From positions 62,001 to 126,000 of the forward strand of contig CAMOLA010000001.1 in NCBI GenBank assembly GCA_946618265.1: a DNA stretch of 64,000 bases. The letters are read 5' to 3'. The first letter of the stretch is position 1. Each line of letters starts with the position of its first letter. This document shows, piece after piece, positions 53,232 to 60,931 of this stretch. The notes under the pieces are model-generated. The model had not been told where the DNA came from, ran no database searches, and saw only the letters and a list, made by a program, of their open reading frames with translations. Origin of the DNA: an uncultured Eggerthellaceae bacterium. GTDB taxonomy: Bacteria; Actinomycetota; Coriobacteriia; Coriobacteriales; Eggerthellaceae. The translations under genes and the position numbers were made by a program.

Positions 53232-54449
53232 ATGACGGGGTTTCAAGCGACAGCTAAGCTAACGGGGATATGCGCCATGATTGCGATTGCGATCGCATGC
53301 GCGCTTTGTATGGCGCCGAGCGCTTTCGCAGATGCGGGCGGCAATTTGGCAGTGGGCGTTCAGGCGGGTGACGACACGGCAGCCGACCAGACCGCGGCCG
53401 GAGATTCGTCGCAGTTGCAACCTGGAGGCACCTCAACCAAGCTCTTCACTGGCAAGGGCATGTACAACATCGTGCTGAAGGCGAACGCCAAGCGCGTGGT
53501 CGGCACGAAGAAGAACGACCGCACCAACGACGCGCTGGTCGCCGTGGCCAAGAAGAAGAACACGAACCTGGTGAAGTTTTCGCTCATCCCCACAAGCGCC
53601 GGCCAGTACTACGTGAAGAACGTCGCAACGGGCCGGTTCCTCTGCGGATACACCGACGACAAGATCACGAAAAAGGTGTTCATGAGCTCCGACGAGGAGG
53701 CGCGGTACCTTAAGTGGAAAATAGAGGTGAACAGCGACAATTCGGTCAGCTTCACCAACGCGGCCAGCAATTTGCGCCTGGGCATGAGCGGCGGGAAATC
53801 AGCGGCAGGTGCGCTTCTCGGCCTCAGCGCGGCGTCCAACTCGAATGCACAGAAGTTCAAGCTGGTCAGGACCAAGAAGAACAAGAAGGAAGTCGTGAAG
53901 CTCAAGGTGCCGTGCTACATGCAGAACCCGCAGCTTCCGACCGGCTGCGAGTCGGTGGCTCTTACGAACGCATTGCGCTATTGGGGCTTCGACCTGAAGA
54001 AGACGACGATCGCGAAGAAGTTCATGCCCTATGGCGGCAATGGCGTGTACAACTTCATTGGGAGCCCTTACAACAGCAGCGGCTGGATCATCTGCGCGCC
54101 GGGCATCAAGAAGACCGCCGAAAAGTACCTGGATACACAGGACGCTGATGTCGAGGTCAAGGTCGTGAAGGGCAAATCCCTCAAGAGCCTGCGCAAATAC
54201 CTCGACAAGGGTTGTCCCGTCGTCGTGTGGACCACCATCGGCATGGGCAGCCCGGGCAGCGTGCAGGCGGTCAAGAGCGGCTATCCGCTGCGTTCGAACA
54301 ACCATGCCGTCGTGCTTTCGGGCTACAACCCCAAGAACGGCAAGTACTACGTCTCGGATTCGCTGGCCGGCAAGAAATGGCGCAACGGCAAGGCGTTCAA
54401 GCGCCTGTTCAACGCCATGGGCAAGCAGGGCGTCGTGATTTACGACTAA
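53232..54449 (+). CDS. Secreted C39-like cysteine peptidase family protein
   Basis: The 405-residue protein has a signal peptide (about 1-34, ending AFA), a low-complexity spacer, then a ricin-like beta-trefoil region (about 70-220, GKGMYNIVLKANAKRVVGTKK and NVATGRFLCGY). A C39_2-type peptidase domain follows (about 225-405). Its catalytic Cys lies in QLPTGCESVALTNALRYWG and the His in SNNHAVVLSGYNPKNGKYYVSD. Such proteins cut peptides or crosslinks outside the cell; the target is not evident. It is the only gene of its transcription unit, followed by an inverted palindrome pair. Confidence 0.88.
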   Translation: MTGFQATAKLTGICAMIAIAIACALCMAPSAFADAGGNLAVGVQAGDDTAADQTAAGDSSQLQPGGTSTKLFTGKGMYNIVLKANAKRVVGTKKNDRTNDALVAVAKKKNTNLVKFSLIPTSAGQYYVKNVATGRFLCGYTDDKITKKVFMSSDEEARYLKWKIEVNSDNSVSFTNAASNLRLGMSGGKSAAGALLGLSAASNSNAQKFKLVRTKKNKKEVVKLKVPCYMQNPQLPTGCESVALTNALRYWGFDLKKTTIAKKFMPYGGNGVYNFIGSPYNSSGWIICAPGIKKTAEKYLDTQDADVEVKVVKGKSLKSLRKYLDKGCPVVVWTTIGMGSPGSVQAVKSGYPLRSNNHAVVLSGYNPKNGKYYVSDSLAGKKWRNGKAFKRLFNAMGKQGVVIYD

Positions 54450-54463
54450 TCTTCGGGGGGTGG

Positions 54464-54558
54464 GTTGAACAGGGGACGTGTTCCTGTTCAACCCGCAGAA
54501 GGTCAACTTGGCTGTTAGCGCCCCTGCGGGGCTGAACAGGAACACGTCCCCTGTTCAG
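54464..54558. repeat. Pair of inverted palindromes GTTGAACAGGGGAC
   Basis: GTTGAACAGGGGACGTG...TTCAAC (54464-54492) and its inverse CTGAACAGGAACACGTCCCC (54532-54558) form a larger hairpin, each palindromic itself. They occupy much of the 333-bp gap after the C39-like gene. Confidence 0.8.
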
Positions 54559-54725
54559 ACGATGCGAATTGCGGAGATACCTTGCAGAGGGCTCAAAGAG
54601 TGGTATCATAGGCAAGCTGTTACACAAGCGAAGGCGATAGGCCTTCCACCTGTTTCGGCGCCGCAAGGCAGCTGATGGGTTTGCGAATACGTATGCATGG
54701 GGCTTTTGCCCGTGTGTTTTCGTGG

Positions 54726-54747
54726 CCCGCCAGCGTGCGGGTTTTTT
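54726..54747 (+). terminator. Attenuator-like terminator in the infC leader
   Basis: CCCGC-CAGCGT-GCGGG followed by six T, 36 bp before the infC start. A leader terminator here fits autoregulation of the infC-rpmI-rplT operon (L20-type leader), with a second small stem GCGCC-GCAA-GGCGC at about 54755 just before the ribosome site. Confidence 0.7.
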
Positions 54748-54782
54748 GTTGGCAGCGCCGCAAGGCGCCTAGGAGAAAGTAG

Positions 54783-55358
54783 GTGAGCGCAATAGCTGCT
54801 CAGGAGCCCAGGCTCAACGAACAGATCACCGTGCGCGAGTGCCGGTTGATCGGGTACGACGGTAACCAGATGGGTATCTATCCCACCGTGCAGGCTCGCC
54901 GCATTGCGGACGACCAAGGGTATGACCTGGTTGAGATCGCGCCGAACGCCGATCCTCCCGTCTGCCGCATCATGGATTACGGTAAGTACAAGTACGACCA
55001 AGCCATCAAGGCCAAGCAAGCGCGCAAAAACCAGAGCAAGATCGAGACCAAGGAAATGAAGTTCCGCCCGAAGATCGATGTGGGCGACTACACCACCAAG
55101 AAGAAGCACGTGCTGCGTTTCTTGGGCCAGGGCAACAAGGTCAAGATCACCATCATGTTCAGGGGTCGCGAGATGTCGCATCCCGATCAGGGTTTGTCTA
55201 TCCTCGAACGACTTGCAGACGACCTGAAGGACGTTGCAGTCATCGAGAGTCCGCCGAAGATGGAAGGGCGCAACATGCACATGCTCATCGCGCCTCTGCC
55301 CGCCTCGGCGAAGAAAAAGAAAGAAGCAGAGTCGAAAGACGAAGGAAAGGACAAGTAA
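54783..55358 (+). CDS. infC: Translation initiation factor IF-3
   Basis: The 191-residue protein has the IF-3 N-domain ([21 protein letters not shown], then [20 protein letters not shown]) and C-domain ([20 protein letters not shown], then [14 protein letters not shown]). It keeps the subunits apart and checks initiator tRNA. The GTG start follows AGGAGAAAGTAG. It heads infC-rpmI-rplT. The Lys/Glu-rich C-terminal extension is short. Confidence 0.97.
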   Translation: MSAIAAQEPRLNEQITVRECRLIGYDGNQMGIYPTVQARRIADDQGYDLVEIAPNADPPVCRIMDYGKYKYDQAIKAKQARKNQSKIETKEMKFRPKIDVGDYTTKKKHVLRFLGQGNKVKITIMFRGREMSHPDQGLSILERLADDLKDVAVIESPPKMEGRNMHMLIAPLPASAKKKKEAESKDEGKDK

Positions 55359-55359
55359 C

Positions 55360-55557
55360 ATGCCTAAGATGAAGACGCACCGCGGATCTGCAAAGCGCTT
55401 CCGCGTCACGGGTTCTGGCAAGATCATGCGTGCAAAGGCCTACAAGAGCCACATCTTGACCAAGAAGAGCCCCAAGCGCAAGCGCAACTTCCGCAAGGAA
55501 ACCGAGCTTGCCGAGGCGGATCGTCGAGTAGTAGCCCGCAACCTGGGCCTTCGTTAA
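55360..55557 (+). CDS. rpmI: 50S ribosomal protein L35
   Basis: The 65-residue protein [20 protein letters not shown] continues as normal for L35. ATG 55360 is one base after the infC stop; the operon order infC-rpmI-rplT is conserved in bacteria. Confidence 0.97.
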   Translation: MPKMKTHRGSAKRFRVTGSGKIMRAKAYKSHILTKKSPKRKRNFRKETELAEADRRVVARNLGLR

Positions 55558-55611
55558 TGTCAACTGACGAAGTCGCCCCAGGCAGCTTCGTGGAATCAAA
55601 GGAGAATCATC

Positions 55612-55971
55612 ATGGCACGTGTAAAGCGTTCAGTTAACGCCCGCAAGAAGCGTCGCACAACCCTCGAGCGCGCAAAGGGTTACTACGGTGCGAAATCGCG
55701 CACATACACCAAGGCGAAGGAGCAGGTCCAGCATTCGCTGCAGTACGCCTACCGCGATCGCCGCAACAAGAAGCGCGAGATCCGCAAGCTCTGGATCGCC
55801 CGCATCAACGCCGGCGCCCGTCAGAACGGCATGTCCTACTCCGTGTTCATGAACGGCCTGAAGAAGGCCGGCGTCGAGCTCGACCGCAAGGTGCTTTCCG
55901 ACATGGCCATCAACGATCCTGCGGCCTTTGCCCAGCTCGTTGAGATCGCCAGGACTGCTCTGGCTGCCTAG
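55612..55971 (+). CDS. rplT: 50S ribosomal protein L20
   Basis: The 119-residue protein ([20 protein letters not shown] start) is a normal L20, needed for early 50S assembly and a likely autoregulator of this operon through the leader. AAAGGAG lies in front of the ATG. Confidence 0.97.
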   Translation: MARVKRSVNARKKRRTTLERAKGYYGAKSRTYTKAKEQVQHSLQYAYRDRRNKKREIRKLWIARINAGARQNGMSYSVFMNGLKKAGVELDRKVLSDMAINDPAAFAQLVEIARTALAA

Positions 55972-55992
55972 TCATCTTTCGACAAGCGATGG

Positions 55993-56019
55993 AAAAGCCC
56001 CGTACATGGGGCTTTTCTC
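55993..56019 (+). terminator. Rho-independent terminator after rplT
   Basis: AAAAGCCCC-GTACAT-GGGGCTTTT with a T-rich end, 22 bp after the rplT stop. Confidence 0.88.
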
Positions 56020-56028
56020 ATAACTGGA

Positions 56029-56092
56029 TGATACGCTACCTCAGAGGCACTGTATCATCACAATGATACAGTGCCTCTGAGGTAGCGTATCA
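56029..56092. repeat. Two palindromes in perfect inverted order (29-bp arms)
   Basis: 56029-56057 (TGATACGCTACCTCAGAGGC...) and 56064-56092 are exact inverse complements separated by six bases, and each is itself nearly palindromic. This is the same group as the repeat at 52905. Confidence 0.88.
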
Positions 56093-56112
56093 TCGAGAAG
56101 CAATTGGGAGAT

Positions 56113-57735
56113 ATGCAAGCAAAGTCGTCGAACATAACGCGAGCGTTGCTCTGGGTTGCAATGATGGTTGCGCCGCTTGTTTCCATGCTCGTGGTTGGCT
56201 TGGCAAGCGGAACCAGCGTGTTCGCGATCGACGCATGGAACACCGAGTGGAACGACGAGCGCCACTACTTCTGGACGGTCCAGCAGATGCATCTGTTCGG
56301 CGAGCCGCAGGGCGTGGCCGGATACAACGAGGTCATGGCGGCGCGGCCCTCGTATGGGCCGTACAGCGTCGTGACGTACGTGCCGTATTACCTCGGCGCG
56401 TTCCTCACGGGCGTGGGCGGCCATAACTACGTCTACGCGATCAACGTCGGTCTGAGCGTCATTGCAGCAGGCGTGATCGTTCTCGTGTTGCGCCCCGACG
56501 TGCGCCAAGCCGCCTTTTGCGCCGTGTTCTTCTTGACGCAATTCATCATCGAGCGCTACGCATGCTCGGGCATGACCGAGGAAAGCTACGTGCTGTTCGC
56601 GACCATCGTGGGAAGCTGCGTGGTGTGGTTGGGCGTTCGCGGGGGCGAAAGCCCTGCTCGCTGGAAGCTTGTGCTCGCGTTCGTGGCCTCGATAGCGGCA
56701 ATCGGTCTTTGGGGCGCCATGAGGCCGTTCCTGCTCGCCTTCGTCATCGCGCCATGCGCCCTGCTCGTTTGGGGCCGTATCGACTTGAGCCGTCCCGCGC
56801 GCGTGGCGCTGTTCGCGTTCGCGCTCGTCGTGTCGGCGGCTGCCTTGGGCTCGTATGTCTACGTTGCCAAATACTATGCGACGCCGTATTTCGGTGATTC
56901 GTCGACGCTCGATTTGCTCGCGAACTTGATCAACGGCGGGCTTCCCGAGTTTGCGCGGTTGCATGGCCGGTTCATTCTCTCGGTTGGCAAATCGTTCGTG
57001 ACGCTCAACTGGGCGGGCATCTTGACGTTCTTGTTCGTCGTCGCCTGGGTGGTGTTGCTCGTATTGGCCGTCAAGTTGCAAAGGGCCGAAAAGGGCGGTT
57101 CTTCTGAGACGCGCGGCAGGCACGCAACGCCTTCTTCCAGTCTCGTATTGGGCCGAGCGCCGTTCGTGGTGGCTGTGTCGCTGCTGGTTGCAGGTGCGCT
57201 CATGTTCGAGGCGAACATCCTGCTCTACTCGGCCGCGCGCATTCACCGCATGCTCATAGCGGTCGACGTCGTGTACTTCATCGCCATCGTGTGGTTTGGC
57301 GCGTGCGCCGTGCGGCAGTTTGCCGTGACGTGGCGATTGGGGTATCAGGTGCTCGTCACCGTGCTCTGCGCAGCGTCGCTGTTCGCGAATCCTGGGTCGT
57401 TCGCGTATCCGCAGGCTTCGGATTCGCTCGATGCCTCGTCCGAAAAACAGGCCGTCGAGGCGCTTGCCGCCGCAATGCCGCGCGAGGCAAATGCCTGGGA
57501 CAACACCGTGGCACATCCCGTGGAAAGCAAGGGGCTGCAAGTCTACTACTGCCTTCCCGCTTACATGAACCTCAATGGCTGCACGAAGGAGTACGTCGAG
57601 CAGGCGATGAAAGACGGGTCACTTTCATCGAAGTATCTCAGCTTGCCGGCGAAGAGCTCTCTCAATAAAACGGCGAGAAAAAGCTATGACGTGGTATACG
57701 AGGGGTTGAATCATGTCATCTACAAAGTCAGGTAA
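56113..57735 (+). CDS. Polytopic membrane protein, probable glycosyltransferase or lipid-sugar handling protein
   Basis: The protein (about 540 residues) has some twelve membrane helices with an extracytoplasmic loop after the first (AWNTEWNDERHYFWTVQQ), as in GT-C type glycosyltransferases, but no catalytic motif is certain. Its end overlaps the GT2 gene by 23 bp, so both are translated together and probably act on the same lipid-linked sugar. ATG 56113 is the first ATG, though its GGGAG is only two bases away; TTG 56104 is possible. Confidence 0.75.
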   Translation: MQAKSSNITRALLWVAMMVAPLVSMLVVGLASGTSVFAIDAWNTEWNDERHYFWTVQQMHLFGEPQGVAGYNEVMAARPSYGPYSVVTYVPYYLGAFLTGVGGHNYVYAINVGLSVIAAGVIVLVLRPDVRQAAFCAVFFLTQFIIERYACSGMTEESYVLFATIVGSCVVWLGVRGGESPARWKLVLAFVASIAAIGLWGAMRPFLLAFVIAPCALLVWGRIDLSRPARVALFAFALVVSAAALGSYVYVAKYYATPYFGDSSTLDLLANLINGGLPEFARLHGRFILSVGKSFVTLNWAGILTFLFVVAWVVLLVLAVKLQRAEKGGSSETRGRHATPSSSLVLGRAPFVVAVSLLVAGALMFEANILLYSAARIHRMLIAVDVVYFIAIVWFGACAVRQFAVTWRLGYQVLVTVLCAASLFANPGSFAYPQASDSLDASSEKQAVEALAAAMPREANAWDNTVAHPVESKGLQVYYCLPAYMNLNGCTKEYVEQAMKDGSLSSKYLSLPAKSSLNKTARKSYDVVYEGLNHVIYKVR

Positions 57736-58720
57736 TCATCAGCTGCCCGCTGATGTCGAGCCCGCCGCCGACTACAGTTCGGTCGCTGTGCTCGTCCCGT
57801 GCTACAACGAGGCGGTGACCATCGGCAAGGTCATCGATGACTTCCGCGCGACGCTGCCGGGGGCGGCCATCTACGTCTACGACAACAACTCGTCGGACGG
57901 CACGGCCGACATCGCCCGCGAGCGCGGCGCGCGCGTCGTGCGCGAGGCTCGCCAGGGCAAGGGCAACGTCGTGCGCTCGATGGTGCGCGACGTCGACGCC
58001 ACCTACTACGTCATGGTCGACGGCGACGACACCTACCCGGCCGAAGCGGCCCCTGCGCTGCTCGCCCCGCTCATGTCCGGCGAGGCCGACATGGTCGTGG
58101 GCGACAGGCTGTCCAACGGCACCTACGCCAGCGAGAACGACCGACGCTTCCACGGCTTCGGCAACGATCTCGTGCGGTTCCTGATAAAGCGCATCTACGG
58201 CTTCGAGTACTCCGACGTCATGACCGGCTACCGCGCGTTCGGGCGCGTGTTCGCCCGCACGCTGCCCGTGCTCTCGGGCGGCTTCGAGATCGAGACGGAG
58301 CTGTCCATCCACGCCGTCGACAAGGGCTGGCGCATAGCCGAGGTGCCCATCGACTACCGCGACCGCCCCGAGGGGTCGGTCTCGAAGCTCTCGACGTTCT
58401 CCGACGGGTTCAAGGTGCTCAAGACCATCATGTCGCTGTTCAAGGACTACCGGCCCATGGCGCTGTTCGGCTGGCTCGCGCTGCTGCTCGTGCTCGTCGG
58501 CCTGCTGCTCGGCGCGCCGGTCGTCGCCGAGTTCGCCGCGACCGGCCTCGTGCCGCGCCTGCCCACGGCTCTGCTGTCGGTGACCTTCGTGCTCATGGGG
58601 CTCATGAGCCTGGCGAGCGGGCTGATTCTCGACACGGTTGTCAAGGGCACGCGCAAGCAGTACGAGCTGCAGGTGATCGAGGCGTACCGGGCGTGCGAGT
58701 TGACGGACAGTTTGGGATAG
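57713..58720 (+). CDS. Family 2 glycosyltransferase (polyprenyl-phosphate sugar transferase type)
   Basis: The 335-residue protein has a GT2 domain with VAVLVPCYNEAVTIGKVIDD, VYDNNSSDGT, MVDGDDTYP (DxD) and DVMTGYRAFGRVF. These are typical of dolichyl-phosphate mannose/glucose synthases and DPM1/GtrB types. Two C-terminal membrane helices follow (about 245-300). It would make a lipid-phosphate sugar donor, perhaps used by the GT-C-like protein next to it. From about 57760 the gene is richer in GC at third positions than its neighbour, hinting at a different origin. Confidence 0.9.
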   Translation: MSSTKSGNHQLPADVEPAADYSSVAVLVPCYNEAVTIGKVIDDFRATLPGAAIYVYDNNSSDGTADIARERGARVVREARQGKGNVVRSMVRDVDATYYVMVDGDDTYPAEAAPALLAPLMSGEADMVVGDRLSNGTYASENDRRFHGFGNDLVRFLIKRIYGFEYSDVMTGYRAFGRVFARTLPVLSGGFEIETELSIHAVDKGWRIAEVPIDYRDRPEGSVSKLSTFSDGFKVLKTIMSLFKDYRPMALFGWLALLLVLVGLLLGAPVVAEFAATGLVPRLPTALLSVTFVLMGLMSLASGLILDTVVKGTRKQYELQVIEAYRACELTDSLG

Positions 58721-58918
58721 CAAAAAAAGTTGCTCAACAAATTGCCGCGTTCGATTCTGTATACTGGGACCTGGGGAGCGAGGTTGCTGTCTACCGGCCA
58801 AAGTACGAACAGCTGCCATCTTCGCTCCCCTTGCTTTCTATTCTATAAGAACAAGATTATGGATAGGTAAAATAGACCGAATTAGTCTGCGCACAGTGTA
58901 ATTTGAGGTACATGTTCC

Positions 58919-58948
58919 CGTATATGTAAACGGGCGTTTACATATACG
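58919..58948. repeat. Palindromic repeat CGTATATGTAAACG
   Basis: Perfect 14-bp arms around GG, in the 270-bp gap between the converging GT2 and methyltransferase genes. An imperfect GGGGAGCGA/TCGCTCCCC pair (about 58775-58827) lies in the same gap. Confidence 0.85.
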
Positions 58949-58990
58949 CTTCCGCCGAATTATTCAGTGCACAGTTTCTTCACATTTGAC

Positions 58991-60307
58991 TTAGGCCGGC
59001 GCGAAGAAACTTGCGATTTCGACGTGATACGTTTGGGGGAACATGTCGACCGGCTTCGCTCCGAGGAGCTTGTAGCCGCTTTGCTCGAGTCGCGCAACGT
59101 CGCGGGCCCATGTCGCGGGATTGCAGCTCACATACGCAAGCTGCGCTGGATGGGCGGCCGCTATGTCGCCGATGACGCTGTCGGCGAGCCCTGCGCGCGG
59201 GGGGTCGACGACAAGGGCGTCCAACTCGCCGAGCTCTGGCAATTCGCGGGCAGCGTCTCCTCCTACGATATCGATCTCGACCCCGTTCGCGTCAGCGTTG
59301 TGGCGAAGGTCGCGCACCGACGAGCCCGCAGACTCGACGGCGACGACGTCTGCGCCGGCGAGGGCGAGCGGTACCGAAAACGTTCCGCCGCCAGCGTACA
59401 GGTCGGCGACATATGCTCCGTCAAGGTCTCCCAGGCCGTTGAGCACGGCGTCGACCAGGCGTTGCGCCTGCGCGGTGTTTACCTGGAAAAACGAAGGCGC
59501 TTGCGTCGCGTATTCTACGGACCCGATGCGCTCGCGCCAGCGGCCACGCCCGTCGAGGACTTCGACGCCCTTGATCTTGCGCGCTTTGCCGGGGTCGGCG
59601 ATCACGCGGATGATGCCGCTTGCCTTGAACGCCGACGAAAGCGTTTTGGCGAACAGAGCGCGGGGGAAGGCGTCCGGCTTCGTCCAAATGGCCACCTCGA
59701 GGTCGCCCGTCGCAAGGCTGTGCCGCACGCCGACGCGGAAGATGCCGAGATCCCTGTCGCCCTGGGCGTATCGGATGGCGCCGCGAAGCGCTTTCGGGGC
59801 TTTTTCGATTTGTTTGTGTGCCAGGCGCGACGAGTCTGCGGGGACGAGCTCGTTCGTGCCCTCGCGGTGGAATCCGAGCACGAACCGCCCTGACTCGTCG
59901 TGCCCACAGTTCAGCTCGAGCTTGTTGCGGTATCCCCATGTGCGCTTGCTCGGCGCGCACTGCTCGACTATCGATTGGGCGCGTTCATTGTCGAAATGAG
60001 CGGTATGCACGAGCGCGCCGACGATGTTGTCGCGCTTGGCCCGCGTTTGCGATTCGTAAGAGAGGTGCTGCCAAGGCGCGGTGCCGCAAACCTGGTCGAT
60101 TGCAGAAGCCGGGGCCACACGGTTGGGGGAGGCTTCGACGATTTTGGCTATGGTGCCGCGTGCGAAGGTCTTCTTGTCTTCGACGATCTCGATTTCCAGG
60201 GTGTCGCCCGGGGCGCCGCCCGCGACGAAGACCGTTTTGCCGTCATCGAGATGCGCGATCGCGTCGGCGCTGTACGCCATGCGCTCTATTGTCACTGTAT
60301 GAGTCAT
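58991..60307 (-). CDS. 23S rRNA (uracil-5-)-methyltransferase RlmD/TrmA family
   Basis: The 438-residue protein has a TRAM domain (about 1-60), then the central domain, and a SAM-binding core (VADLYAGGGTFSVPLA). The catalytic motifs are VDPPRAGL and YVSCNPATWARD, with the nucleophilic Cys. In RlmD four Cys of an Fe-S cluster lie near CGGCQLQHL; here the site reads VCGTAPWQHLSY with a single Cys, so the cluster is probably absent. ATG 60307 is preferred because GGAGG lies 11 bases before it, while the further upstream start at 60328 precedes that site. It modifies a uridine of rRNA or tRNA. Confidence 0.88.
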   Translation of the reverse strand: MTHTVTIERMAYSADAIAHLDDGKTVFVAGGAPGDTLEIEIVEDKKTFARGTIAKIVEASPNRVAPASAIDQVCGTAPWQHLSYESQTRAKRDNIVGALVHTAHFDNERAQSIVEQCAPSKRTWGYRNKLELNCGHDESGRFVLGFHREGTNELVPADSSRLAHKQIEKAPKALRGAIRYAQGDRDLGIFRVGVRHSLATGDLEVAIWTKPDAFPRALFAKTLSSAFKASGIIRVIADPGKARKIKGVEVLDGRGRWRERIGSVEYATQAPSFFQVNTAQAQRLVDAVLNGLGDLDGAYVADLYAGGGTFSVPLALAGADVVAVESAGSSVRDLRHNADANGVEIDIVGGDAARELPELGELDALVVDPPRAGLADSVIGDIAAAHPAQLAYVSCNPATWARDVARLEQSGYKLLGAKPVDMFPQTYHVEIASFFAPA

Positions 60308-60373
60308 GTCCGTGTGATTCCTCCGCATTGTTTGGATGGGATGCTCATTCTAGCGTATAATTGCCCCCGAAGC

Positions 60374-60450
60374 GTCCCCGTGGCACAGCTGGATAGCGCG
60401 TCTGCCTCCGGAGCAGAAGGCCGTGGGTTCGAATCCCGCCGGGGACGCCA
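60374..60450 (+). tRNA. tRNA-Arg (CCG)
   Basis: 77 nt with encoded CCA. The acceptor stem is GTCCCCG/CGGGGAC, the anticodon loop CTCCGGA (anticodon CCG) sits on a TCTGC/GCAGA stem, and the T-arm is GTGGGTTCGAATCCCGC. A D-stem A-C mismatch is tolerable. Confidence 0.92.
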
Positions 60451-60684
60451 GCGACTCCAACCGGCCTCGCGGCAGCGGGGCCGTTTTCGTACAGTCCCCA
60501 CCCGCGGGGATTCGAACCGATGAGGTGGAAACGCGTTAAGAAAACAGCCCAGCGGGCTGTTTTTAGCGTTTCGGTCGGAGCGCTTCAGCGCGGAGACGTT
60601 ATTTTGCGCGCAGCGCAAAATGGAATCCCGCCGGGGACGCCAGCGACTCCAACCGGCCTCGCGGCAGCGGGGCCGTTTTCGTAC
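60431..60684. repeat. Direct repeat of tRNA-Arg 3' end with 192-bp offset
   Basis: 60431-60492 and 60623-60684 are nearly identical 62-bp direct repeats, beginning GAATCCCGCCGGGGACGCCA (the tRNA 3' end) and including the following stem GGCC...GGGGCCG. Between them lie palindromes AAAACAGCCC/GGGCTGTTTT (60541-60563) and ATTTTGCGC/GCGCAAAAT (60601-60621) and no gene. The arrangement is like att sites left by an integrated element. Confidence 0.75.
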
Positions 60685-60806
60685 CGCCCCCACTCGTGCG
60701 CTTCGAGGGGACAGGTCGTGCAGAATCTGTAGATGAGAAACTTGTTCTTGCCAACAAGATTGGGCTTTGCGATAATAACCTAGCTGTTTAGCGACAGCGA
60801 AGCATC

Positions 60807-60881
60807 GTCCCCATAGTCTAGAGGTTAGGACGCGGCCCTTTCAAGGCTGAGACACGAGTTCGATTCTCGTTGGGGGCACCA
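60807..60881 (+). tRNA. tRNA-Glu (TTC)
   Basis: 75 nt with encoded CCA: acceptor GTCCCCA/TGGGGGC, anticodon loop CTTTCAA (anticodon TTC), T-arm ACGAGTTCGATTCTCGT. It is followed by a terminator at 60891. Confidence 0.96.
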
Positions 60882-60890
60882 CGAATCAGG

Positions 60891-60913
60891 AGGCCGCCTG
60901 TGGGCGGCCTTTT
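60891..60913 (+). terminator. Rho-independent terminator after tRNA-Glu
   Basis: AGGCCGCC-TGTG-GGCGGCCT followed by TTTC, ten bases after the tRNA end. Confidence 0.8.
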
Positions 60914-60931
60914 CATTAAGGAAATTCTCAC

